Source: Daphnia carinata (lineage: Eukaryota; Arthropoda; Branchiopoda; Diplostraca; Daphniidae). Taken from it: a stretch of 64,000 bases of DNA. Positions 1-9,813 of the stretch are shown piece by piece. Under the pieces are notes generated by a model, which was not told the origin of the DNA, ran no database searches, and saw only the letters and a list, made by a program, of their open reading frames with translations. Position numbers and translations under genes: made by a program. How positions within the stretch are numbered: position 1 is the stretch's first letter; each line of letters starts with the position of its first letter. The stretch covers positions 806,001-870,000 of the forward strand of contig NC_081340.1 in the NCBI RefSeq assembly GCF_022539665.2, in the 5' to 3' direction.

Positions 1-2289
1 GACTGTTGAGGCGGGCTAACGCGATGCCTTTGTAGATTCCATCGTGCGTCTGTGTCTTTGAACGGGAATAATATCTCGTATAGGCCGGAGTCATCTCGTT
101 GAATGGTGTTCTGGTATGCTTCAAGAAAACTGGGGTCCTCGGCTTCTTGTGCCGTTATCCCCATGTGTTCGAGATTCCAACTCCTTGAAATCTAATACCG
201 GTCGGCTGCTGTCGGTCGGCGCTGCTAGCGTCGAAACTTGGGAGGTTTCTACTGGGGATCCGAATATGATCCACCCGAGCTTGCTCGCTCAAGCTACCGA
301 CTCGTCGGTACCTTGTATTGTCTCGTGGGTAAGAATATGCCAATAGTAATCACACCCGATGATTATATCGAATTCGCCTTTGGTGTCTTGTTCCCTCCGA
401 TTGTCAGCGACTTTCTCTTGTCGCTGCGTCAGGAGCTCTATCACCGTTGAATAAACTTTCTGAATCAATTAGTCCCAATACTGGGATCCTTCTCCCAGTT
501 TTTCAGCGGATAAAGGCCGTGAAAGTGGGGAGTCCACTTGATGTCTGGGCGACATTTATGTTAGTGTCGATCGTAACCATTCTCCCGGCCGATCGTTGGG
601 GAGATTGACTCCTGGTTATGCCTGTCGAGGGTGTCTGTCTGGACAGACACAGCGCTGGGCTGTGATCTGGACTGTTACAGTTTCGGCAGGGCACCCTAGC
701 CATGCAATGCTCGGTTCTGTGCGACCGACCCAGGCATTTTAGGCACCTGTTGTCTCACTCGCACATCTCGCGTCGAACTTAAGATGTATGTATCGTACAC
801 CGATAATGAGTGTGATTTTATTGACAGAAAAAACACAATGTACGGGCTGGTCGATCCTGCGTCTCCCCCCCGTGGGGGAGCCGCCGGTTCTGGTCGTCTG
901 GCGGTAGTTTCTTCTCTCTCTCTCAGCCTGATTTCTACACCAAGCTCTTTCAAGATCATGTCCAGCGTAGGTTGTTCCCTGTCCGACCACTTTTCCCGCA
1001 ACCATCTTGAAGTAAGTGATCGGAGTAGGCCCTTCAAGACGTCCCCCGCGATGTAAGAGCCGTAGCTCTCCATGTCTACTTTGAGGCTTATCAGCGCTAG
1101 TTTGGTGTTGGTGAGCCGTCAAACAGAGTTTGTAGCTGCTCAGTTGTGGCAGATTCGCCCAAGCGAATCGCTATGGTGTTCCTTAGCTCATTGATGTAGT
1201 GGGTCTTAAGTTTTTCGGGTCCCCAAAGCGAGACTCTAGTCTCTCCATGGCCGCCTGATATTGATTATCGTCGAAGTGGAGGTGCGTGATGAGCTTCACT
1301 GCTTTACCCTTTAGACTTAGTCTGAGATATTGGAATTTTTCCACCTCAGATAGTCTAGCATCTAGGTCGTAGGTCGCCCAGATGGCCCTCCATCCTTTCC
1401 AGGCGGTTATTTCTCCGCTAAAGGTGGGCAATAGGAGCGCGGTTCTTACCACGGATGGTTGGGCTTCGAATTTCTTATTCTCTTCTCGTAATCTTCTCAT
1501 TTTTTCGTGGAACTGATCTTCCAGCCGGCGATCTTTCGTCTTTTCAGTGGCCGTAGAAGCTTGCGCAAGTTTTTCGTGGATTGCGATGATAGCTGACCAG
1601 CGGGCTTCAGCTATGTCGTAGTATTGTTCTCGGTTTATCCGATCGGCGTCCATCAACGCTATGCTCTCTAAGAGTTCCCTGAGGATGATCTCTCGATCCT
1701 CTAAGAGCTCGGTCTTGGATCCTCCGCTGGTGTCGGCCCGCGAGGAAGTGCGGAGGGGTTCCGTTGGGCGGATCGGGCTGTTTTCTAACCCTGGTAGACT
1801 CTCGTCATCCCTTGGTTCCCTTATATCTTCCTTCGCCTGATTCATCATCATTTCTTTAAGCTCTTTCTTGACGGTGTCCACGATCGTTGGGATGTGTATT
1901 TCCCAAGAGGTGGCTTGGCGGGCCTGTTCCATCAGGTCGGCCGCGGAACTCAACGCTTCGTTGCTTCTGACGTTGATGGTATCCATCAGAGCCGTGAGCG
2001 TCTCGAGTTTTTTCTCTAGCTCATTGTAGTCGAGTATTTTTCGCTCCAATTGATTGACTCTTTCGGTAAGTGAGTCGACTTCTTCTTCATCGGCCTTTTT
2101 AGGCATTTCTCGGCCTAATTCCTCTATGTTCGTCTGGGTTTGTCGGTTGGTCGCGGCCTGAGTCGCCCAAATCTCCTTCATCCGTCGGATCTCAGTTTCG
2201 ACCTGGCTCAACCGTTGTTCGTTCTGAGAGTCGTCGGATGAGGCGGAGATCTCTGTCGGCCGTGGAGGCCTAACTTGCCGGATGGACAT
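1..2289 (-). pseudogene. BEL/Pao retrotransposon copy A, gag to protease (runs off the window)
   Basis: The gag start is at 2289 (MSIRQVRPPRP). A coiled-coil N-terminus is followed by the DUF1759-type gag core, with a conserved stretch around GEITAWKGWRAIWATYDLD. Further down are zinc-knuckle remnants (CRNCNSPDHSPALC, about 640-690) and the protease region (FDIIIGCDYYW, about 350). The frame is broken after about 1183. Compared with copies B and D, roughly 230 bp of the protease, including its active-site stretch, are missing near 460-490. Reverse transcriptase and integrase would lie left of base 1. Protein similarity to B and D shows one family. Seen: domain order and breaks. Inferred: a dead copy. 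Confidence 0.85.
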
Positions 2290-2396
2290 ATTAAGAACAA
2301 TAGGTGGCTGTGTAAATATGCTTTATTTGGCAACAACAATGGTAAGTAACAGGATATATATATATATATTTCTATTATTATTATATTATTATTTTA

Positions 2397-3119
2397 TTAG
2401 GCTGAGTAGGGAGATCGAAGTATTTCTTCCTCACCCGAAGAAGAGAGGAGCCCGGTCCGGGCAAATTTCTTGGCGAGTTTGGTATTCACCTTTTCCTCTT
2501 CGACGATGCTTTTCCAACGTCTCGGGGTGTTAGCGGCAGATGTAGACCGTTTTGGGGTCTCTTCACGTGGAGGCGGCGGTGTCGGCAGAGGTTTAGCCGG
2601 TCGAACGGTAGATGATGAGGGTTCGGCGGCTAAGACGCGATTAACGTGAGGTGGGAGCAGGAGCGGAGTCGTGGATCGGGTCCTGGCGAGTGCCTCCTCT
2701 CGTCGCTTCAACTGTTCCTTGTCGCGGGGAATTCTGCTGGTCTCCAGAAGGTAGGCTCGGTGTTTTTCTGCCTCTTCACTTGCCTTCTGGGCTCCTGAGA
2801 TCACTTGCGCGTGCCAGTCTTTCACTGCTTGTAGGGAGGGGAGTTGGGCCCTCTCGTGTTCGTGCAGGTAACGTTCCGGGGCTTCTGGGGCCGGTTGTAC
2901 GGGACGGGCGTAAGGGACTGTTCGTGTTCTTTTCTCTGGCGCCTTTGCCGGCTTCTGATCCGGAAAGGGCTCTGGTATACGTAGCTGCCGAAAAACTCCC
3001 TTTGGAATAGTCCGTTCCAACTCTTTCCACAACTCGTAGTTGCGGGTGACCGAGTCCAGAAGAAATTGGAAACGGGCGAAGACAGCGGTCTGGTGCTGCA
3101 GGAAAATGCTATACGACAC
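2397..3119 (-). CDS. Extra ORF (ORF0) between primer-binding site and gag of copy A
   Basis: This is an open frame of 240 codons. It starts about 60 nt after the putative primer-binding site and ends about 110 nt before gag, so it is the first ORF of the element transcript. It is not recognised. The N-terminal half is charged and helical, with a probable coiled coil around residues 85-145 rich in E, K, A and R. The middle is proline- and serine-rich (PLPTPPPPREE). The C-terminus is basic, with NTPRRWKS and VEEEKVN. No zinc knuckle or enzyme motif is visible. A diverged copy of the C-terminal part lies on the plus strand at about 4190-4312. The spacer to gag holds AATAAA-like sites and a (TA)n run. 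It could be an accessory protein, a gag-type protein of another element, or a captured gene. Confidence 0.55.
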   Translation of the reverse strand: MSYSIFLQHQTAVFARFQFLLDSVTRNYELWKELERTIPKGVFRQLRIPEPFPDQKPAKAPEKRTRTVPYARPVQPAPEAPERYLHEHERAQLPSLQAVKDWHAQVISGAQKASEEAEKHRAYLLETSRIPRDKEQLKRREEALARTRSTTPLLLPPHVNRVLAAEPSSSTVRPAKPLPTPPPPREETPKRSTSAANTPRRWKSIVEEEKVNTKLAKKFARTGLLSSSGEEEILRSPYSA

Positions 3120-3177
3120 TAGAGAAACAGCGATATAATGGTGGTAGTTAGTTTTTTTTTTAAGTCTGGGTCGGTGC

Positions 3178-3195
3178 CTCCGGTTCGAAGGACCA
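3178..3195 (-). other. Putative primer-binding site, tRNA-Tyr type (copy A)
   Basis: The 18 plus-strand bases resemble the 3' end of arthropod tRNA-Tyr including CCA (CTCGAAGGACCA type), with about one mismatch by memory. They sit 2 bases inside the LTR edge that starts with TGTGGAAATAATTCC at 3198. BEL/Pao elements prime from tRNA 3' ends. Confidence 0.6.
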
Positions 3196-3197
3196 AA

Positions 3198-4170
3198 TGT
3201 GGAAATAATTCCACCGTCGGAGACTGCCGACTCAGAAAAAACAACTGTAGATTGAAATTAAGCCCTGGCCCTTGTAGGGAACTAGCGTATATTTGAATCG
3301 GCTTGCCAACTAAGAATTGCCGGTGAAAGAAGGATAGCAGTCCTTTATGGGAAAAGCTATCGTGGCAGGCAGGCTTTCTGGGCCGGACACACAGCGGCTC
3401 CAAGAGGTCCTCGCCTAAGAAAATTAGAGGTTAATGATAGGCAAAAAATTACTAAGTACTTACTCGTTAAAGATGTGTTTTGAAGCGAGGCGAAAGATAG
3501 GCAACGGGTGGCGGCGAAGGCAGCGAATCGGCGGCTCAGCGGGCGGCGGGAAGCGGCGTACGGCAGACGGCGGCGAACGGCGGACAACGGCGGACAACGG
3601 CGGACGACGACACAAACCAACAAGTAACCAAGAGCAAAATAATTACCAGTAGACGCTTCGGTGCAAAAATGTGAGCGTATTGTATAGGCCTAATGGGCCC
3701 CTCTTTATACCTCTACAAAACCCACCGTTGACACATAACTTAATTTAATCGAACATTAATTTCAACGCTTGTCTAGTGGTCGCCGCTTACTCTTCTTTCT
3801 TCTAACCATGGGATGGCCCCTTCCTGTGATACTTCAAGTTCCCCTTCCCGATACTCGAAAGATTTTCCTAGCGGCAACTATCCTTCTTTCTCCGGTTGGT
3901 TTTTGGTGTATGGTTCTAGCCTCTCTCGCTAGAGACCGTTCTACATAGATGGAGAATATGTCAACATATTTGAATGTCATATACCGGGTACCCTGGTTTT
4001 AATAAACGGCGCGGCGGTCTTCTCCTCCGGCCCCGCTTAGTCTTTAGTTCGCCGAACGGTATGGTTGTTTTACGTCGCGGGACTCGGCTGGATTTCTCCG
4101 CCTAGGGTTTCTATGTCCCCGTCCCCCGGGTTTGCACCCGTATTCTCCCTCCAAGTCCCGGCCCGACCGT
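3198..4170 (-). repeat. LTR of BEL/Pao copy A (outer edge uncertain)
   Basis: The sequence from about 3310 to 4130 aligns by eye with 7860-8660 beside copy B. Shared blocks include ACCCACCGTTGACA, CTCGCTAGAGACCGTTCTAC and GCTGGATTTCTCCGCCT. In A it lies upstream of gag and in B downstream of integrase, which is what an LTR must do. A GGCGGA/ACAACGGCGG-rich simple repeat sits at 3495-3610. Similarity to B continues weakly past the G-rich polypurine-like stretch near 4120-4135. The LTR may therefore be shared with the 3' end of a second, truncated element. Confidence 0.6.
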
Positions 4171-4189
4171 CTGACTGTGAGTCAGACGT

Positions 4190-4312
4190 CAGATTTTCTG
4201 ACAAAGCCCGAAACGGTCCAAATCCACCGCCAACACTCCGAGACGGTTGAAGAGGTTTGTGGAAGAAGAGAAGGTAAACAAACAGCTCGCCCGAACAGCC
4301 CCCCAACCAAAA
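4190..4312 (+). pseudogene. Diverged copy of the ORF0 C-terminus
   Basis: One plus-strand frame reads from PKRSKSTANTPRR through VEEEKVNKQLARTA and ends at TAG about 4312. This matches the ORF0 C-terminus (TPKRSTSAANTPRR and VEEEKVNTKLAKKFART) over about 35 residues, in the opposite orientation to copy A. An upstream in-frame TGA closes the frame, so it is a fragment. It shows that ORF0 belongs to a repeated protein family. Confidence 0.6.
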
Positions 4313-4329
4313 TTAACATAGTTACATAA

Positions 4330-5166
4330 CAAATGAGCCTGATTCACAGCCAGAACATCCTGCACACTCACCGGAAAAAACCAAGACCATTATGATGACG
4401 TGCCAGTAGATGGATCGGGTTCTCAAACAGGTGAAGATCCTGTACATCCACCGGAAACCAGCCAAAATGATGACGCCCAAATAGACGAGTCGGGTTCTCA
4501 CACAGGAGAAGATCCTGTACATCCACCGGAAACCAGCGGAGACCATGATGATGGCGTACCAACAGACGGACCGAATTCTCAAACTGAAGAACACCCTGAG
4601 GATCCGACCAAAAGCAACAATGACGACCATCATGACGTACCAGTAGAAGACCCCGCTCATCAGGCAGACGAATCCAATGAGAATCCGGATGAAATCGAAA
4701 AAGCGACGAGCCTAATGAAGAAGCAAACGACAAAACTAGCGATATACCAGATGAAACGGATGTGCCAGTTGACAATGTACCAAATCCGGAGGTATCTCAA
4801 AAAAGAACTTCGAAAACTGGCTCTTTTTTTCGCAAATTGTTTTCGACCAGAGCTGGCAAAAAAGCAAGTAGTAGAAAGGCGACAGAGGAATCATTTGTGG
4901 ATGACGGGAGCAGCAAACGTCAACACGTCTCGACCAAAGAGCAAAAGGAGGCACTGAGATCGGCCAAGGAAGAGGCAAAGGAGGAAAAAAGAAACAAAAA
5001 AGCTGATGAACTAAAAGATGCAATAAAAAAAGGCATTAGATTAAGATAAAGATAAAGCAAAAAAAATCTAAAAAACCGACAGCAGCCGTAAACAAGAAAC
5101 TGAAAGAAACGAAAGCTAAGTTGGACGAAAACGCAAAGAAAGCAAAGGAAAAAGAAAAGAGTAGGG
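4330..5166 (+). pseudogene. Broken ORF with acidic tandem repeats and lysine-rich tail
   Basis: The first part (4330-4700) holds about five diverged coding repeats of 75-81 bp. The core of each reads like SQTGEDPVHPPETS followed by an aspartate-rich spacer. After a frame change near 4720 the reading continues as PVDNVPNPEVSQKRTSKTG and then a K/E-rich coiled-coil stretch to 5049. A further shift allows lysine-rich coding to 5160. It stops exactly at the Tc1-type end at 5167, so it was probably cut by that element. The product is not recognised. It may be part of the same element as the ORF0-like fragment just upstream. Confidence 0.45.
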
Positions 5167-5636
5167 TACAGTACCCACCAAAAATATTATACACTCGGTC
5201 ATTTTTTGGCCCTTTTAACATGGCGTCTTATGGCGCTATGTACCTCTAGTTTTTATTTATTTGTGGATTACCCCTTATAGTTATTTTTAAGACAAAAAAT
5301 CTGCGTACTCATAGATGAATTTTTTATCCAGCGATATCCGACGCATAGTTGTACGAAAAAATCCTGGACTTTATATGTGCGTTAGGTGTATATTATTTCC
5401 CGTTTTTCCGTTTCGCGCCGCCATTGCCTTGCATAGGGCTTTCCCCAAATTAGGCCTCTTTTTATTTTGCGTGTATCTTTTTAACTAGAAGCCGCAAGAG
5501 CTTCTAGTTTGTTTCTGGAATTTAAGATGAGGTTTTTCTTTATAACAATAAAATTAAATATTTTTATTGTATAATTACATCCCGTTATATTTGTTGTTTT
5601 GTACTGGCTAAATTTTTTCCTGCAAAATCAAAGAAG
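5167..5636 (+). mobile_element. Tc1/mariner-type terminal fragment
   Basis: It begins with TACAGTACCCACCAAA and contains TTATGGCGCTA. The same arrangement recurs at 60674 (TACAGTACCCACCAAATTAT, then TTATGGCGCTAC), so this is the end of a repeated transposon preceded by TA. No matching inverted end was found to the right, so it is truncated, probably at the next element at 5637. A 5481-5506 hairpin (ACTAGAAGC/GCTTCTAGT) and an AT-rich palindrome at 5550-5575 are inside. No coding sequence was seen. Confidence 0.5.
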
Positions 5637-6048
5637 ACAAAACAAGGAGGGTTGACTCGAGTTATTTTTCTGTACCACAAGTGGCGCCTGCAACACATTT
5701 TTTACTGTTATCCAAGTTGCAGACGTCTTTCTGGTTTTCAGTTAAGATGTAATTGTTTACGTTTTCTAAATTGGGTTTCAATGCATCTAATAGGGGTATC
5801 TCTTCTTAACGTTCTGCAACAAGTAAATACCTAAAACAATACGCATAGCAAAACATGTGTTTGGGTTAGGGGTTTTCCAGTGTGGGAAGGTAGAATTATT
5901 GACTTTCCCACGCTTGAAGATATGAAAGGTTGAGAAAACTCTGCCACGGTATTGGTTACCTCATCTTAAGCCTCAGGCTTCTATTGTTGGCATTGTTATA
6001 CGTAAACATTTAATTGGGAAATCAAAGTCAAGCAATCAAGTCATAATG

Positions 6049-7119
6049 GCTCCTCGAATTTCTAAAATAACTAGAGATTTAATATTACACTATTCGCAAA
6101 AGTATTCAATAAGAAAAGTAGCGAATTTGACGAAATGTCTTTTCAGTTCTGTTGCATATATTTTGAACAGTCTTAAGAAAGGCGACGCTAAAATTCGAAG
6201 ACCACGTTTGATATCTAGCAGATGACCGCTACATCAAAATAATTTCTAAGCGCAAACGACGCAAGACATTGCCCGAAATTACTGCCGATTTCAATACCGC
6301 TAACCGGGTTCAGTTCAGCAACTCTTCGGTGCGTCGGTCGCTTCAAAGGAATAATTTAAATGGGAGTGTTGCGCTTAAAAAACTGCTATTGAGGAAACAA
6401 AACCTAGCGAAGCGGTACCAATTTGCGCTTGATCATATTGACTGGACAACTTCACAATGGGATCGCGTTTTGTGGTCAGATGAGAGCAAATTCGAGGTTT
6501 TTGGAAATAAACGCCGGCTTTATGTGCGCAGTTCAAAAGATGAACGTTCTAGAATTGAATGCATTTCACCATCAGTGAAACATGGTGGAGGTAGCGTTAT
6601 GGTATGGGGTGCAATGTGTTCCTTGGGGTTGGTACCCCTCGTTAAAATAGACGGAATCATGTTGAAAGAACAATACCACAACATCCTTTCGCGAAAAGCT
6701 CTTCCGGGTGGAAAACGGTTGCTAGGCCCAGGCTTTTGTTTCCAACATGATAACGATCCCAAGCATTCGGCAAACATTAATAAGAAGTATCTGGATAGCC
6801 AGGAGAACAAGGGTAACAACATTACACTTCTAAAATTCATATTTGCTAATCTATTTTTTTTAAATTAATCTATGAAGGAGTTATTGTTGTAATGGAATGG
6901 CCTCCACAGAGCCCCGATTTAAACCCAATAGAACAGATTTGGGAGCATTTAGATAGGATGCTCAGGAAAGATCCCCCTTCGAGTGCGATAGATGCTTGGG
7001 AGAAGCTGTCAAAGCTATGAGGAGAGATAGAGCAAACTATCCTACAAAGCTACGTGCATTCCATGAAGCGCATGTGCCAGGCAGTAATAGATGCCAAAGG
7101 GGGTCACACAAAATATTAG
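6049..7119 (+). pseudogene. Tc1/mariner transposase (DD38E spacing, broken)
   Basis: The N-terminal helix-turn-helix region starts at 6049 (MAPRISKITRDL). The frame shifts near 6214-6225, the main body runs from 6269, and the frame ends after QENKG. Catalytic residues are D in WSDES (6479), D in QHDNDPKH (6749) and E in SPDLNPIEQIW (6931). Between the second D and the E lies a 65-nt segment, 6813-6877, that starts GTAACA and ends AAG. Removing it restores the frame and gives 38 residues between D and E. A TGA at 7018-7020 interrupts the C-terminus, which ends GGHTKY at 7119. Two lesions besides the possible intron make it inactive. The role is cut-and-paste transposition at TA sites (family knowledge). 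Confidence 0.85.
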
Positions 7120-7292
7120 TAGCAATATTGTTGAACAATAAATATGCCTTTTCAAAAAGTAAATACTTGTTGGTTATATAGCCTAACAAATAATACAAAG
7201 TTTGGATCTTTAAAAAACATGATTACTCTTCGTTACTGATTAGTGTGCTTGTTCCATAACTTTAAGAAGAGATACCCCTATGAGATGCATTA

Positions 7293-7655
7293 ACCTAAAA
7301 ATTAAGAGAATGGTTAGTTTAAGTCAATGTCAACGATATTTCATTACGCGGGTAAGATTTCTTTTCTTAATACTTATAGGGCCCTAAAAAGGGCCATTCT
7401 TTGCTTGGGTTTTCTCTTCCACGTTTGAAATGGAACTTGGATAGAGAATTCCAGATAATAAAACACATGTTCACAATCATTGTGGTATGTGATTTTCAAA
7501 AATGATACCCACAGTATAATAAAATGGATGAATTTTTAAGTTTTAAGTAACAAAAAATGACAATACACGAAAAATATTTTACCTTATACTAGAAATAAGC
7601 TTTGTACTTGCCATGAATTTTAAATGTCAATTATAGGATGTATTTTTTGGTTTCC
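7293..7655. other. Extra segment splitting the right inverted repeat
   Basis: This AT-rich 363-bp stretch has no counterpart in the left inverted repeat, where the flanking blocks are contiguous. It holds no ORF of note. It could be an insertion on the right or the trace of a deletion on the left. Confidence 0.5.
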
Positions 7656-7806
7656 AAACATACAAAACCCAATTTAGAAAACGTAAACAATTACATCTTA
7701 ACTCGAAACCAGAAGGACGTCTGCAACTTGGATGACAGTCAAAAGTGTGTTGCAGGCGCCTCTTGTGGTACAGAAAAAAAACTCGAGTCAACACTCCTTG
7801 TTTTGT

Positions 7807-8669
7807 GTTTGGTTGGGTTGGTTGGTTGGGAGCCAGCGTATGTTGGGTGGCGTCTTGGGTAAGAGATGCGGTATAAGAAAACCGGGCGGTACCTTATGGG
7901 GAACACGACCGCAAGTAAGGAGGGCTTACGGGCCGGAACACACGACAACGCCAAAAGTGACCGGACCTAGGAAAAACTGATTAGTAATGGAAAGAAGAAG
8001 TATATAATTACTTTTAGCTTGTGGAGATTAAGTTCCGGTGAAGTGGAGGCGGTTGAAGTGAAGATGGCGAGGAGGCGGTGGCGAGCGCGGCAAGCGCGAC
8101 GGCGGGCAACGGCAACAACAGCGATACAAACGACACAACAAACAGCACAAGAGAAATACTAGAGTGAGAGGTTTTACCGCCGAATAAGAATTACTGGACA
8201 GCGTCGGTTCAAAAATGTGTGTGTATTATAACCTTACAACCTTACAATAACCCACCGTTGACAAATAAATTAATTAATCGAACATAAGTTTCAACGCTGT
8301 TCCAGAGGTTTCCGCTGACCCTTCTTTCTCCTGACCGCGGGATAGCCTGCGATATTTCAACACTCCTCTTCCCGATGCTTGAAAGGATTCCCTGGCGGCT
8401 ACTATCCTTCTTTTGCCCGTTGGTTCTTGGTGTCCGGTTCGGTCTTTTCTCGCTAGAGACCGTTCTACATAGATAGGAAATATGTTAACAAGTTCCAGTC
8501 TCATATTCTGGGTTCCTGGTTTTTTATTATCCAATCATGCGGTGCATGCGGTCTTTCCTCCGGCCACACTTTATCCCTTAGTCCGTTGTACGGTAGGTCT
8601 GTTTTACGATACGGAACATGGCTGGATTTCTCCGCCTGGAGTTTCCGCCTCTCCGTTTACACACCGACA
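7807..8669 (-). repeat. 3' LTR of BEL/Pao copy B (edges approximate)
   Basis: It is homologous to the copy A LTR and lies just downstream, in minus sense, of the copy B integrase. A G-rich polypurine-like stretch (plus strand CTCCCCCGGT, about 8668-8678) precedes it. A GGC-rich run occurs at 8045-8110, as in copy A. The far edge is lost at the Tc1 element. Confidence 0.6.
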
Positions 8670-8768
8670 CTCCCCCGGTTGAACCACCGTACAACTCGGA
8701 ATCCAACTCAGAGTCCGACGCCGGGTCTTGATCTGCGGGAAAAGGAGCTGTATTAATAGGGTCCTCGT

Positions 8769-9813
8769 CTATTTGCGCCGCGTGTAATTCTTGCGGAACA
8801 AGGACTTTATATCTCTATAGATTGGTGTCGACCGTACGCCTTTCATCTTGTCGGCTATCAACAGCGCAACTCTCCGGATCTTACCGTCTGAACTCGGGTA
8901 GATTTTTGCTACCCTCCCGATCTTCCATTTCGTTCGTTTAAAGTGATCGTCTTGAATTAATACCACCTGCCCTATTTCAACTGTCTTCGTACTAGTGGGT
9001 GATGGGCAGTGGAACCTCTCAAAAACGGCCACATATTCCTTATAGAAATTTCCCACCATATTCCCAAAAGTTTTCTCCGCTTTCGTTCTCGTTGCGTGAG
9101 GGCTGTCCGGTCTGAATAGTCTCTTTCTTCTTCATCAGCCGAGCGTCTCTGTTTTTGTCTATACCTGGAGATTAATTGCTTGGGCGTTAGTGGTTCATCT
9201 TCCTCTTCCGAAACATAAGTCAATGGTCTTAAGTTTATGGTGTTCCAGATCTCTGTCAACACCGTTTGAAAGACGTCATACTCTAAACACTCATTGCCAA
9301 ATGTTTTGTACAACAGTTTCTTTACTGTTTGCACAATCCGTTCCCAAAATCCTCCCCACCATGGGGCTAAGCTCGGGGAAAATTTCCATTTAACTTTGAG
9401 TTCGAGTAGCGTGTTGTACACTTCTCACTCCTGTACGACGCTCTTAAATATCTGGCCGTCTGCGTGAAGGTGCGCACATTATCCGAGTACATTTCCTTGG
9501 GTACTTCTCTTCGCGGGAAGAATCTTCGCAGCGCGTTTATCAACGTTGTTGTATCCTGTCGCGTGGTTACTTCGAGGTGTACAGCCCTTGTCACAGCGCA
9601 TGTGAATAGACAAATGTACCCTTTTCCTCTTACATTAAGTGCGGTTCCTGTTAACGGAAAGGGCCCCGCAAAATCTACCCCCGTCACGTCGAAGGGGTTA
9701 GACATCTGTAGTCTATTGAGGGGCAACGGTGCCGGGATTTCATTAAATGCCCTGGCTTCTAGCTTCTGACACCAAACGCACCTTTGAAGCTCCTTTTTCA
9801 CGGTTTGTCTCAA
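8769..9813 (-). pseudogene. Copy B integrase and C-terminal domain
   Basis: In minus-strand order: the zinc-finger CC pair (CVWCQKLEARAF, near 9780), then the DDE core with D in VTGVDFAGPF, D in MYSDNVRTF and E in GGFWERIVQ. The third acidic residue is in a different frame (8972-9421). The DUF5641-like C-terminal segment (GQVVLIQDDHFKRTKWKIGRV) ends with a stop at 8769. Three frames are needed to cover it, so it is not functional. The role is insertion of retrotransposon cDNA (family knowledge). Confidence 0.85.

Larger units (their letters stand above)
5637..7806 (+). mobile_element. Tc1/mariner transposon with long inverted repeats
   Basis: The ends at 5637-5790 and 7656-7806 are inverted copies of about 150 bp, starting ACAAAACAAGGAG and containing GGCGCCTGCAAC and AAGATGTAATTGTTTACG. 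A further inner stretch of the left repeat (GCATCTAATAGGGGTATCTC, 5782-5801) has its partner at 7266-7292. The right repeat is therefore split by about 360 bp. A broken transposase lies between. No clear TA duplication is visible at the outer edges. The right flank is the LTR of BEL copy B. Confidence 0.75.
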
